Source: Campylobacter avium LMG 24591 (lineage in GTDB: Bacteria; Campylobacterota; Campylobacteria; Campylobacterales; Campylobacteraceae). From it: a stretch of DNA of 64,000 bases. The stretch spans positions 186,001-250,000 of the forward strand of contig NZ_CP022347.1 of assembly GCF_002238335.1 (NCBI RefSeq). The letters run 5' to 3'. A program made the position numbers and the translations under genes. The notes beneath the pieces were generated by a model that was not told the origin of the DNA, did no database searches, and was given only the letters and a program-made list of their open reading frames with translations. Below are positions 18,518-27,420 of this stretch, piece by piece (positions within the stretch are counted from its first letter, which is position 1; every line of letters starts with the position of its first letter).

Positions 18518-19411
18518 TTACCTTAACATTTTTTCTATAGGTAAAACTAGTATAGAACTAGCACCCTCATCCTTGAGCTTTTCCATAGTTTCCCAAAACA
18601 AATTCTCCTTGCTAACCATGTGAAGCACTACCTTATCGTCATTATGTGCTAAAGGAAGCACTGTTGGCGTTTCAACGCCTGGTAATAAAGATATGATTTT
18701 ATCTATCTTATTTTTAGGAGAGTGAAGCATGATGTATTTTGACTCCCTTGCTTGCATAATGCCGTCAATTCTTAAAAGAAATTTATTAAGCAAAAATTCA
18801 TTTTCATTACTTAATTTACCGGCTTTTTTAATCAAACAAGCACTAGAGCTAAATATACTTTCAACTTCTTTTAGTGAATTTGCCTCTAAGGTAGCACCGC
18901 TAGATACTAAATCACATATTCCGTCGGCTAAATTTGCCCTTGGAGCAAGCTCAACAGAGCCTTTTAAAACGCAGGTTTTATAAGAAATTCCCTTTTTTTG
19001 CATAAAATCCTTGAGTATGTAAGGATATGAAGTGGCGATGCGTTTGTTTTCAAAGTCCTTGATGTTTTCGTATTTTACGCTAAGTGGCAAGGCTAGGGCT
19101 AGTCTACAAAAACCAAAGTCAAGTTTTTTAAGCAGCTCATACTCGGCACTTTCGCCGTTTGCCTTTTTCTCAAGTGCGTGTTCTTGCAAGACATTTTCTC
19201 CAACTATGCCAATATCAACCAAGCCATCAAAGATAAGACCCGGGATATCATCATCTCTAAGCCTTAGTATGTCGATTGCGAAATTACTTGCAAAGGCTAT
19301 TAAATTTTGTTCTTGTATTTGAAGTTTAACGCCTAAATCTCTTAGAAGCTCTAAAGAATCTTTACTTAATCTGCCTGATTTTTGTATGGCTATTTTTAGA
19401 CGTTTTGACAT
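18518..19411 (-). CDS. hisG: ATP phosphoribosyltransferase HisG (long form)
   Basis: First and feedback-controlled enzyme of histidine synthesis, joining ATP and PRPP. At 297 residues it is the long form with a C-terminal regulatory domain (about residues 225-297) and needs no HisZ. The PRPP-binding region reads [13 protein letters not shown]. It heads the his group and is divergent from the ligase gene. A TATAAA at about 19,430 on the minus strand may be its -10 box; I see no leader peptide. Confidence 0.94.
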   Translation of the reverse strand: MSKRLKIAIQKSGRLSKDSLELLRDLGVKLQIQEQNLIAFASNFAIDILRLRDDDIPGLIFDGLVDIGIVGENVLQEHALEKKANGESAEYELLKKLDFGFCRLALALPLSVKYENIKDFENKRIATSYPYILKDFMQKKGISYKTCVLKGSVELAPRANLADGICDLVSSGATLEANSLKEVESIFSSSACLIKKAGKLSNENEFLLNKFLLRIDGIMQARESKYIMLHSPKNKIDKIISLLPGVETPTVLPLAHNDDKVVLHMVSKENLFWETMEKLKDEGASSILVLPIEKMLR

Positions 19412-19482
19412 TTTCTTTTCCTTTTGTTTTATAGCTTATGTTAGCATAATTTGTATAAATTTTTGGTTTAAAAGGATGATAT

Positions 19483-20319
19483 ATGCGTAAAATACTCTTT
19501 TTTATCTCCTTGCTATCTTTTTTAAGTGCTGATGTGTTATTGCTTAGCACCTATACAAAAGACAGTATCAAAGATGAGGATTTAAAAGACTTTGTCATGA
19601 GCGAAAAATACGACGGCGTAAGGGCTATTTGGGACGGAAAAAATTTATATACAAGAAATAAGCACAAGATACAAGCTCCTAAATTTTTTACTCAACATTT
19701 CCCAAATTTCAGGCTAGATGGAGAACTTTTCATAGACAGAAAGTCCTTTGATAGGCTTTCAAGCATTGTAAGAAGCTTTGATGTGAATGAAACACAGTGG
19801 CTAGATATAAAATACATGGTCTTTGATGTGCCGGACGTTGATGATACTTTAAAGCTTCGTTTGCAAAAACTAAAAAACTACTTAGACGAACATAAAGAGG
19901 CTAACAAGTTTATAAAAATCATAGAGCAAAAGGATGTTAAAAGCAAGGAAAATTTGCAAAAATTCTCGGATGAAATTCATAGCTTAGGCGGTGAGGGCGT
20001 GGTGCTTAGAAATAATCTGGCTAGATATGAAAAAACTAGAAGCAAAAATGCCTTTAAGCTTAAAAAATATGAAGAAGCTGACTGCATAGTCAAAGGCTAT
20101 ATCAAGGGCAAGGGCAAATATGAAAATATGCTTGGGGCAATACTGTGCGAAGCTGTGATAGAGGGCGAAAGCAAGCTCATAAAAATAGGCTCTGGCTTTA
20201 GCGATGAGCTTAGAAAGAACCCTCCATCCATAAATTCTAAGATAAGATATAAATTTAACGGCTACACAAAGAACAAGCTTCCGCGTTTTGCTGTGTTTAA
20301 GGGAATTAGAGCTGATTAG
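19483..20319 (+). CDS. ATP-dependent DNA ligase with signal peptide (LigE-like)
   Basis: Short ATP-dependent DNA ligase, 278 residues, resembling Cj1669c and the LigE enzymes of Neisseria and Haemophilus. The nucleotidylated lysine is Lys42 in motif I (EKYDGVRA); motif III reads RLDGELF, motif IV GGEGVVLR, motif V AFKLKKYEEADC. An OB-fold domain makes up the last third. The first 16 residues (MRKILFFISLLSFLSA) form a likely signal peptide, so the enzyme may act in the periplasm, possibly on incoming DNA during natural transformation. The 3' end overlaps bioA by 14 bases. Confidence 0.9.
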   Translation: MRKILFFISLLSFLSADVLLLSTYTKDSIKDEDLKDFVMSEKYDGVRAIWDGKNLYTRNKHKIQAPKFFTQHFPNFRLDGELFIDRKSFDRLSSIVRSFDVNETQWLDIKYMVFDVPDVDDTLKLRLQKLKNYLDEHKEANKFIKIIEQKDVKSKENLQKFSDEIHSLGGEGVVLRNNLARYEKTRSKNAFKLKKYEEADCIVKGYIKGKGKYENMLGAILCEAVIEGESKLIKIGSGFSDELRKNPPSINSKIRYKFNGYTKNKLPRFAVFKGIRAD

Positions 20320-21589
20320 TGCTAAAAATTTCTCTTAAAGAGCTTACTACATAGCTAACTTCATCGTTTTTTATAACAAAGGGCGGCATAAAATAAATGG
20401 TATTTGCCAAAGGCCTTAATAATAAACCCTTTTCTAAAGCCTTTTCATAGACAAAAAGCCCAGCCCTTTGTCTTTTGTTTTTGATTATATCAAAGGCATA
20501 CACCATACCGCACTGCCTAAAATTTCCTAAAAAATCAAATTCTTTTAGGCTCTCAAATTCATTTTTTATGAACTTACTTAGAATTTTATTATTTTCTAGC
20601 ACATTGTCATTTTCAAAAATATCAAGCACGGCATTAGCAGCCGCACAAGCTAGAGCATTTCCGGTGTAGCTGTGAGAATGCAAAAAGGCTTTGTTTTTTT
20701 CATAATCATCATAAAAGGCATTATAAATTTCATCTGTGCAAATAAGCACTGAAAGTGGCAAATACCCGCCCGTAATTCCCTTTGAAAGGCATAGTAAATC
20801 AGGCTTTGCCTTGCTTTGTTCTAAGGCAAACATGGTATTTGTGCGACCAAAGCCAACTGCCACCTCATCAAAGATGATTAAAATTCCGTATTTTCTGCAC
20901 AGCTTTATAGCCTCATCAATGAAATTAGCACTATACATATGCATATTTCCAGCGCACTGTATAAGTGGCTCTAAGATAAAAGCACAGATGTTTTCGCCTT
21001 CTTTTTCTAAAAGTTTTTCTAAAAATTCAAGCTCCTTGCTAAAATCCTCACCCTGTGCAACAGGAGTAAGCAAAACATCTAAAAGTAAATCCTCATAATG
21101 CTTTTTATAAAGCTTAACATCTCCAACGCTTAGTGCAGCTACAGTTTCGCCGTGGTAGGAATTGCTTAAAGCAAGAAATTTCTTTCTTTTTTCGTTCTTG
21201 TTTGCAAAATAATGAAAAGCCATTTTCAAGGCTATTTCTATGCTTGATGAGCCATTATCTGCGTAAAAGCATTTATTAAGCTTGTGTTTTTCTAAAATCT
21301 TGCACAGCCTAGCAGAAAGCCTTATAACGCCCTCATGAGAACAGCCAGCAAGCAATACATGCTCTAGTTTGCTTAGCTGTTCTGTGATTTTTGAGTTTAT
21401 GTATTCATTGCAGTGGCCAAATAAATTCACCCACCAAGAACTAATGCAGTCTATGTAAGCTTTATTATTATAATCATACAGATATACGCCCTTAGCATTT
21501 TTAACAGTAAGCAAGGGTAAAAACTCATGGTCTTTCATCTGCGTGCAAGGATGCCATATATGCTTTAAGTCTAACTCTTTTAAGTTCAT
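20306..21589 (-). CDS. bioA: Adenosylmethionine-8-amino-7-oxononanoate aminotransferase BioA
   Basis: PLP enzyme of biotin synthesis that converts KAPA to DAPA with SAM as amino donor. Typical motifs are WHPCTQMKDHE at the N-terminus, SSWWVNLFGH, YADNGSSSIEIALKMA, the DEVAVGFGRT region, and the lysine of LSKGITGG that holds PLP. Length of 427 is normal. It is transcribed away from bioF across a 55-base spacer. bioD, next to bioA in C. jejuni, is not here. Confidence 0.95.
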   Translation of the reverse strand: MNLKELDLKHIWHPCTQMKDHEFLPLLTVKNAKGVYLYDYNNKAYIDCISSWWVNLFGHCNEYINSKITEQLSKLEHVLLAGCSHEGVIRLSARLCKILEKHKLNKCFYADNGSSSIEIALKMAFHYFANKNEKRKKFLALSNSYHGETVAALSVGDVKLYKKHYEDLLLDVLLTPVAQGEDFSKELEFLEKLLEKEGENICAFILEPLIQCAGNMHMYSANFIDEAIKLCRKYGILIIFDEVAVGFGRTNTMFALEQSKAKPDLLCLSKGITGGYLPLSVLICTDEIYNAFYDDYEKNKAFLHSHSYTGNALACAAANAVLDIFENDNVLENNKILSKFIKNEFESLKEFDFLGNFRQCGMVYAFDIIKNKRQRAGLFVYEKALEKGLLLRPLANTIYFMPPFVIKNDEVSYVVSSLREIFSTNQL

Positions 21590-21644
21590 TTTGCCCTTTT
21601 TTTAAAAAAATTTGGCAAAATAATAACAAAAAATGGAAAAATAA

Positions 21645-22763
21645 ATGCAAAATGAACTTCAAAAGCTAAAAAAAGATGGAAATTATAGAGTTTTAAAACA
21701 ATTAAGACATCAGGATAAATTTGTGTATTATCAGGGAAAGAAGTTGCTAAATTTGGCTTCAAATGATTATCTAGGTTTAAATTCTAATAAAAAATTAATC
21801 AAAGAATTTTTTGAAAATCTTGATGAAAAAAATTTGTATTTTTCAAGCTCAAGCTCAAGAAGTCTGAGTGGAAATTACGAAATTTATGAGGAATTTGAGA
21901 CGTCTTTAAAGTCTCATTTTAAAGGCAAAGAAGCTTTATGTTTTAACAATGGTTTTGTTTTAAACTACTCTTGTTTGCAAGCCTTAGCAAGTCTTAAAAA
22001 TACTGTATTTTTAGCCGATAAGTTAATACACGCTAGTATTATTGATGGCATAAAAAACTCAAATTTTTTTAGATTTAGGCATAATGATATGTTGCATTTA
22101 GAGTCCTTACTTAAAAAACATAGTAAAAATTATGAAAACATCGTCATTATAAGCGAAGCTTTATTTTCAATGGATGGAGATTTTGCACCATTAAAGGATT
22201 TAATAAGTCTAAAAAAAGAATACAAAGCACTTTTATATATAGATGAGGCACACTCTTTTGCTTGTTTTGATAAGAGTGGTCTTGGTTTGGCTAAAGAGAA
22301 GGCTTTGGATAATGAGATTGATTTTCTAGTATTTACCTTTGGTAAAGCCTTGGCTAGTTATGGTGCTTGTATGCTTTGCTCTAAGGAAGCAAAAAAGTTT
22401 TTTATAAACAAAGCAAGAGCTTTTATCTACTCAACGGCACTAGCACCTATTACTGTGGCTTGGTCTAAATTTATATTTGATAGATTAGATAGTTTTGAAA
22501 AGGAAAGAAAAAGACTAAGAGAGATATCGCTTTTTTTAAAGGATATCTTTAATGACAGGCTAATAGGTGATGCATATATACTATCCTTGCTTGTAGGAGA
22601 ATACTCTAAAACAGATGCCTTAGCTAAAAAGCTTTTTGATATGGGTTTTTTCGCACCGGCTATCAAAGCACCAACAGTGGCTAAAAATTCATCAAGGATA
22701 AGATTTTCTCTTAATGCAAATATAAAAAAAGAGGATTTATTAGCTTTACAGGAGCTTTTTTGA
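21645..22763 (+). CDS. bioF: 8-amino-7-oxononanoate synthase BioF
   Basis: PLP enzyme joining pimeloyl-ACP and alanine to give KAPA in biotin synthesis. It has the N-terminal NLASNDYLGLN motif, YIDEAHSFACFD around the PLP-ring aspartate, and the PLP lysine in FTFGKALASYGA. At 372 residues it is full length. The stop codon overlaps the TTG start of bioG, so translation is coupled. Confidence 0.94.
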   Translation: MQNELQKLKKDGNYRVLKQLRHQDKFVYYQGKKLLNLASNDYLGLNSNKKLIKEFFENLDEKNLYFSSSSSRSLSGNYEIYEEFETSLKSHFKGKEALCFNNGFVLNYSCLQALASLKNTVFLADKLIHASIIDGIKNSNFFRFRHNDMLHLESLLKKHSKNYENIVIISEALFSMDGDFAPLKDLISLKKEYKALLYIDEAHSFACFDKSGLGLAKEKALDNEIDFLVFTFGKALASYGACMLCSKEAKKFFINKARAFIYSTALAPITVAWSKFIFDRLDSFEKERKRLREISLFLKDIFNDRLIGDAYILSLLVGEYSKTDALAKKLFDMGFFAPAIKAPTVAKNSSRIRFSLNANIKKEDLLALQELF

Positions 22764-23395
22764 AGACTTGTTTTTTGCATAAAAATCCACAAAGCAGTGA
22801 TTTGATTTTATTTGTTTCAGGCTTTGCTTCTCATTTTTCGCATTTTAGTCATTTAAAAGCACAAAATAATGTTTTGATGATATATGACTATAAAGATATG
22901 AACTTAGACATAGAATTGAATTCTTTTAAAACTGTGCATTTGATAGCCTTTTCAATGGGAGTAAGCATTAGCTCTAAGCTTTTATCTTATATGAAATTTA
23001 AAACAAGCTTAGCTATAAATGGAACACCAAGGGGCATAGATGATGAATATGGCATAAAAGAGGAAGTATTTAAAAAAAGTATGGAAAATTTTAATTTATT
23101 AGAGTTTAAAAAGGCATTATTTGCTAAAAATTTGAATTTAGGTGAGAATTTTTATTTTCAAGGTCAAACACAGCTAAAAGATGAGCTTAAGAGTTTGTTT
23201 AATTTTCATAAAAAACACAAGGTAAAAAAAGACTTGAGCTTTGATAAGATTTTGCTAAGTAAAAGGGATTTAATCTTTAGCAATAGAGCTTGTGAGAATT
23301 TTTTTAAGCAGAAAAATACAAAGATAATACACAGTAAAGAGCCGCATTTTGTGTTTTTTGCCTTTGATTCTTGGGAAGAACTTTGCAACATATAA
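22760..23395 (+). CDS. bioG: Pimeloyl-ACP methyl ester esterase, BioG family
   Basis: Alpha/beta hydrolase that removes the methyl group from pimeloyl-ACP methyl ester, ending the BioC-started chain-making cycle; it replaces BioH. The nucleophile serine lies in HLIAFSMGVSIS, the oxyanion region in LILFVSGFASHFSHF, and the C-terminal KEPHFVFF holds the likely histidine. The TTG start at 22760 is supported by AGGAG five bases upstream. It sits between bioF and bioC as Cj0305c does. Confidence 0.85.
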   Translation: MKTCFLHKNPQSSDLILFVSGFASHFSHFSHLKAQNNVLMIYDYKDMNLDIELNSFKTVHLIAFSMGVSISSKLLSYMKFKTSLAINGTPRGIDDEYGIKEEVFKKSMENFNLLEFKKALFAKNLNLGENFYFQGQTQLKDELKSLFNFHKKHKVKKDLSFDKILLSKRDLIFSNRACENFFKQKNTKIIHSKEPHFVFFAFDSWEELCNI

Positions 23396-24093
23396 GCTTC
23401 TTAAAGGCTGAAAAAAGCTATGAAAAAAATGCCATAGTGCAAGAATATATGGCAAACACCTTGTTGGATATTTTGAAAGATTATACCCTTTCTTTTGATA
23501 ATATTTTTGAATTTGGTTGTGGTTTTGGTAAATTCAGCAAAAAACTCATAGCAAATCTTGAATTCAAAAGCCTTGATTGTGTCGATGTGAATGATTATAA
23601 ACTTGACTTTTTAGCAGAAAATGTGAAATTTAGCAAACTTGATATGAATGAGCTGCAAAATAGTGCTTTTATACATCAAAAATTTGATTTACTTACTTCA
23701 AATGCTTGTTTGCAGTGGCTTGATTTTAAAAAAAGCTTTGAGGCTTTTAAAAAGATGATGGGGGATAAATCCTTGCTCTTAGTATCTACATTTAGTGAGG
23801 GAAATTTAATACAGATAAAGCAAAGCACAGGCTTTACTCTTGATTATCTATCCTTAGAGCAGATGAAAAATATTTTGTGTAAAGATTTTGAACCTTTGTA
23901 TCTAGCAGATGAAAGCTATGAACTTAAATTTGATAGTGCCTTAAGTGTTTTTAAACACCTTAAATTAAGCGGTGTGAATTCTTTGGGAAGATTTTTTCTA
24001 TCGAAGGCTTTTTTGAAGGATTTTGAGAGCAAATTTGCTAACACTATCACTTACAGACCTTGTTTTATATTATGTAAAAAAAGAATAAATTAA
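23383..24093 (+). CDS. bioC: Malonyl-ACP O-methyltransferase BioC
   Basis: SAM-dependent enzyme that methylates malonyl-ACP to start pimelate synthesis on the fatty-acid machinery. The SAM site is FEFGCGFGKFSKKL, followed by DCVDVNDYK and SNACLQWLDF. I prefer the TTG at 23383, six bases after GGAAG, to the TTG at 23371. The start overlaps bioG by 13 bases. Length of about 236 fits. No terminator is seen before modA. Confidence 0.87.
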   Translation: MQHISFLKAEKSYEKNAIVQEYMANTLLDILKDYTLSFDNIFEFGCGFGKFSKKLIANLEFKSLDCVDVNDYKLDFLAENVKFSKLDMNELQNSAFIHQKFDLLTSNACLQWLDFKKSFEAFKKMMGDKSLLLVSTFSEGNLIQIKQSTGFTLDYLSLEQMKNILCKDFEPLYLADESYELKFDSALSVFKHLKLSGVNSLGRFFLSKAFLKDFESKFANTITYRPCFILCKKRIN

Positions 24094-24100
24094 GTTGTAT

Positions 24101-24111
24101 GTAAATATAAT
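24101..24111 (+). promoter_or_regulatory. Probable promoter of the mod operon
   Basis: TATAAT at 24106-24111 in the 45-base bioC-modA gap, 27 bases before the modA start. I see no clear ModE-type operator. Confidence 0.5.
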
Positions 24112-24138
24112 TTTTAAGAACTTTTACAAGGGAATTTT

Positions 24139-24894
24139 ATGAGAAAGACACTATTTGTTTTTACCTTTTTCTTATTTGCTCTTAGTGCAAATGCTGAGAA
24201 AATCACAGTTTTTGTTGCCTCATCAGCTTCTAATGCCTTAAAAGAAGTAAAAGATGAGTTTTTAAAGACTAGAAACAAAGATGATATAGAGCTAGTTTTT
24301 GGGGCCTCAGGCAAGCATTATCAGCTTTTAAAAGAAGGACGTGAATTTGATATGTTTTTCTCGGCTGACACAGCTTATGCTGAGCAAATTTATAAGGATT
24401 CTTTAGCGCTAACAAGGCCTGCAGTGTATGCTTTGGGCGTTGTGGCTCTTTATTCTCTTGATGAAAATTTGATAAAAGATGGTATAACTTCCTTAGTAAA
24501 ACAAGGGCAAAAAATCAAACATCTAAGCATAGCAAATCCAAAGGTAGCACCTTATGGGGTAGCAGCTACCGAGGCCTTAGAAAAGACAAAGATTTATGAT
24601 GTATTTAAAAATAAAATCGTCTTAGGAGATAATATTTCCCAGCCCGTAATTCATGTAGATACAGGAGTGGCAGAAGTTGGCATAGTAGCGTATTCTTTAG
24701 TGTCTGCTGTTAATAAACCTAAGGGTAAGGCCCTTGTTATCGATAATTCTTTATTTTCTCCTTTAGAGCAGTCTTTTGTCATCACAAGCTACGCAAAGGG
24801 CACTAAAAAGGACTTAGCACTTGCTTTTTATGACTTTGTTTTGTCGGATAAAGGAAAAGAAATCATCAAAAAATACGGCTTTAATACCAAATGA
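24139..24894 (+). CDS. modA: Molybdate/tungstate-binding protein ModA
   Basis: Periplasmic binding protein of the molybdate or tungstate ABC importer, 251 residues. It has a signal peptide (MRKTLFVFTFFLFALSANA) and then the ModA sequence: FVASSASNALKEV, FGASGKHYQLLKEG, DMFFSADTAYAEQ and NPKVAPYGVAATEAL. Metal choice cannot be told from sequence alone. ATGA overlap links it to the next gene. Confidence 0.93.
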   Translation: MRKTLFVFTFFLFALSANAEKITVFVASSASNALKEVKDEFLKTRNKDDIELVFGASGKHYQLLKEGREFDMFFSADTAYAEQIYKDSLALTRPAVYALGVVALYSLDENLIKDGITSLVKQGQKIKHLSIANPKVAPYGVAATEALEKTKIYDVFKNKIVLGDNISQPVIHVDTGVAEVGIVAYSLVSAVNKPKGKALVIDNSLFSPLEQSFVITSYAKGTKKDLALAFYDFVLSDKGKEIIKKYGFNTK

Positions 24895-25280
24895 ACGAAC
24901 TTGAAGCTAGTTTTGTAGGCTTAGAAGAAGAGGGCTGCCTTAGTTTTGTTACTGCTAGGGTTGATGACTGTAATTTTTATATCCTAATGCTTGAGGCCAA
25001 AGCCTTGCTAGAAAAAGCTAATAAAATAAAGCTCTTGTTTAATGAAAATGAGCTTTTACTCTTTAGAAATGGCGAGCTAAGCTCTGCTGAAAATGTTTTT
25101 AAGGCAAGAATTAGCGATATAAAAAAAGGCAAAATTTTATGGCAGGTTTTTTTGAGTTTTAACAAACATTCTTTGAGTGCTGTTGTAAGTGCAAAACAAG
25201 GCATTTTGCTTGACTTAAAAAAGGATATGCAAGTTTCTTGTCATCTAAAAGCTAGCGATATAATGCTAAAGGTTGTATAG
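24891..25280 (+). CDS. TOBE-like molybdate-binding accessory protein
   Basis: 129-residue soluble protein inside the mod operon, at the place of Cj0302c. Its C-terminal half (NVFKARISDIKKGKILWQVFLSF, GILLDLKKDMQVSCHLKASDIMLKV) has the pattern of a TOBE or molbindin domain, which binds molybdate and is often part of ModC or ModE. It may store or sense the oxyanion. It overlaps modA by four bases and modB by one. Confidence 0.75.
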   Translation: MNELEASFVGLEEEGCLSFVTARVDDCNFYILMLEAKALLEKANKIKLLFNENELLLFRNGELSSAENVFKARISDIKKGKILWQVFLSFNKHSLSAVVSAKQGILLDLKKDMQVSCHLKASDIMLKVV

Positions 25281-25969
25281 TGGATTTTTTAAATGAGAGT
25301 GATTTTTTACAAACCCTTATCCTTACTTTTAAATTAGCATTTATAACTACCTTTTTGCTTTTATTTGTGGGCATATTTTTGGCCTATATTTTGGTTTTTA
25401 AAGACTTTGTTTTTAAGACCTTGCTGCAAGTCATAGTTTTTATGCCCTTGGTTTTGCCTCCCTCTGTGCTTGGCTTTTATTTTTTGATAAGTTTTTCGCC
25501 TATGAGTGCTTTTGGGGGCTTTTTAATGCAAAATTTCAATATCAAGCTAGTTTTTAATTTCGAAGGTCTTGTTCTAGCCTCTATGATCTTTTCTTTGCCC
25601 TTTATGCTAAGCCCTATACAAAGTGCTTTTGCGCAGGTTCCTAAGAATTTGATAGAATGCTCTTACACTCTTGGCAAGGGCAAAATTTCAACATTGCTTA
25701 GAATTATCATACCAAATTCAAAGCTAGGCATTATAGGCGGTTGTATAATAGCCTTTGCTCACACTGTCGGTGAATTTGGAGTTGTTATGATGATTGGCGG
25801 GCATATTAAAGGAGAAACCTTGCTTGCTAGCATAGCTATATATGATGAGCTTGAAGCTAGGAATTACACCCTAGCACACCAATACGCCTTTACCTTGTCT
25901 GCACTTTCTTTCATGCTCTTGCTCGCCTTGTTTTATATAAATAAAAAAATAAATGCGAAACTAATATGA
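25280..25969 (+). CDS. modB: Molybdate ABC transporter permease ModB
   Basis: Inner-membrane permease, 229 residues, with five or six spans. It shows the ModB/CysU features: VLPPSVLGFYFL, LPFMLSPIQSAF and the EAA loop (LIECSYTLGKGKISTLLRI), followed by HTVGEFGVVMMIGG. The GTG start shares its first base with the previous stop. modC follows with ATGA overlap. Confidence 0.93.
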   Translation: MDFLNESDFLQTLILTFKLAFITTFLLLFVGIFLAYILVFKDFVFKTLLQVIVFMPLVLPPSVLGFYFLISFSPMSAFGGFLMQNFNIKLVFNFEGLVLASMIFSLPFMLSPIQSAFAQVPKNLIECSYTLGKGKISTLLRIIIPNSKLGIIGGCIIAFAHTVGEFGVVMMIGGHIKGETLLASIAIYDELEARNYTLAHQYAFTLSALSFMLLLALFYINKKINAKLI

Positions 25970-26856
25970 TAAAAATCAAGATAAAACATCCTTTAAACAC
26001 AGCAAACGGCAAGGTTTTGCTAGACTTCGATAAAGAGATAAAAAGCGGGGATTTTGTAGCCATTTTTGGAGAAAGTGGGGCTGGCAAAACTACTATTTTA
26101 AGGATAATAGCTGGCCTTTTAGAGCCAGAGTACGGCTTTATAAGTGTAGATGATGAACTTTGGCTTGATACAGAAAAAAAATTCAGCCTAAACGTGCAAA
26201 AAAGGAGGGTTGGTTTTGTATTTCAAGACTATGCTTTGTTTCCAAATTTAACCGTGGCACAAAATTTAGCCTATGCTTTAACTTCCAAAAAAGACAAGGC
26301 AAAGGTGGATGAATTTTTAGAACTCACAAGGCTTAGCGAACTCAAAAACTCATATCCTAGCAAGCTATCAGGCGGGCAGTGTCAAAGAGTGGCCTTGGCT
26401 AGAGCTTTGATACGAGAGCCTAAAATTTTACTGCTTGATGAGCCTCTGTCAGCACTTGATTATAAGATGAGAATATTTTTTCAAGATGAGCTTTTAAAGC
26501 TTTATGAGCATTTTAAACTTACAAGTTTGCTAGTAAGCCATGATATAGCTGAAATTTATAGACTAGCAAAAAGGGTGATAGAGCTTAAAAATGCCGCTGT
26601 TGTTAAGGACTGTGCTATAAGTGAGTTTTTTAGCAAAAATGATTTAAGCGCAAAATTGCAACTAAGAGCTACCGTGCTTGAGATAAAAAAGGCTGATATA
26701 CTGATGGTTTTAACAATTTTGCTTGGAACGCAGGTAGCAAAGATAAGCCTTAGTAAGCATGATTTTGAGAAAAGATATAAAAATTTAAGGGTAGGAGATA
26801 CGATACAAATAAGCCAAAAGGCTTTTAATCCCCTAATCACTAGCTTAGAGGATTAA
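25966..26856 (+). CDS. modC: Molybdate ABC transporter ATPase ModC
   Basis: ATPase of the importer, 296 residues. Walker A is FGESGAGKTT, the signature LSGGQCQRVALARA, Walker B ILLLDEPLSALD, and the switch region LLVSHDIAE. A C-terminal extension of about 70 residues (LRATVLEIKKADILM and onward) fits one TOBE domain. The gene ends four bases from the convergent flagellin-like gene, with no hairpin between. Confidence 0.92.
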   Translation: MIKIKIKHPLNTANGKVLLDFDKEIKSGDFVAIFGESGAGKTTILRIIAGLLEPEYGFISVDDELWLDTEKKFSLNVQKRRVGFVFQDYALFPNLTVAQNLAYALTSKKDKAKVDEFLELTRLSELKNSYPSKLSGGQCQRVALARALIREPKILLLDEPLSALDYKMRIFFQDELLKLYEHFKLTSLLVSHDIAEIYRLAKRVIELKNAAVVKDCAISEFFSKNDLSAKLQLRATVLEIKKADILMVLTILLGTQVAKISLSKHDFEKRYKNLRVGDTIQISQKAFNPLITSLED

Positions 26857-26860
26857 AAAT

Positions 26861-27367
26861 TTATCTAAAAAGATTTGTAAAGTCAAAATTCTCATAAGAT
26901 GCTTTATTATCAAAGCCAAAGCCAGCAGAATTATTTTCTATAGCTATGGCTATGGAGTCTAGCAATGTATCAATTTCTTCTTTCTTATCGTCTATATAGG
27001 ATAAAACCCCGTTAAAATCGCTTTTTTCTAAGATTAAAAGTGGGTTTTGAATTTCAAAAGAAAAAATCTGCGAGCCTATATTTACCGTAAAGATATTATC
27101 AAACAAATTCTCTCCCATGAAAGAACAATTTTGTATAAGCTGCGAGCTTTGTGCATCGAGGTTTCTTTTTTCCTCTTGGCTAAGTTCGTTAATAATCCTA
27201 TCTTTTATGTTTTTACTAATCTTTTTTAAAGACATGTTAAGCACTTGTAAGGCACCTATGAAATCATTTGCATCACTTATTTGTGAGCTAAGAGTTTTCG
27301 CATCAAAACTAGAACGTCCAGCAACATCGCCTAAGTGTTTCTTTAAAATTTCAAGTTCTTTGCTCAT
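26861..27367 (-). CDS. Small flagellin-like protein under a sigma-54 promoter
   Basis: 168-residue protein at the position of Cj1650. It has no signal peptide. The N-terminal half is amphipathic helix (LSSQISDANDFIGALQVLN), and the section LDAQSSQLIQNCSFMGENLF followed by VNIGSQIF follows the flagellin pattern in which a helix leads to a 'sfng-LFd...f.iG' turn. A second helix near residues 130-155 (IDTLLDSIAIAI) could match a flagellin C-terminal helix. I infer an export substrate or partner of the flagellar system. An AAGGA site lies before the ATG. The upstream sigma-54 site supports a flagellar role. Confidence 0.65.
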   Translation of the reverse strand: MSKELEILKKHLGDVAGRSSFDAKTLSSQISDANDFIGALQVLNMSLKKISKNIKDRIINELSQEEKRNLDAQSSQLIQNCSFMGENLFDNIFTVNIGSQIFSFEIQNPLLILEKSDFNGVLSYIDDKKEEIDTLLDSIAIAIENNSAGFGFDNKASYENFDFTNLFR

Positions 27368-27400
27368 AGCTTTTCCTTAAGTAAAAAATTTAAAGCATAA

Positions 27401-27420
27401 AAGCAAGTTTTATTCCAAGT
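27401..27420 (-). promoter_or_regulatory. Sigma-54 (RpoN) promoter
   Basis: On the minus strand TTGGAA, six bases, TTGCTT: the -24 GG (27416-27415) and -12 GC (27404-27403) are separated by exactly ten bases, the spacing RpoN needs. It lies 35-50 bases before the flagellin-like ATG and overlaps the last codons of the upstream lipoprotein gene. Confidence 0.8.
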
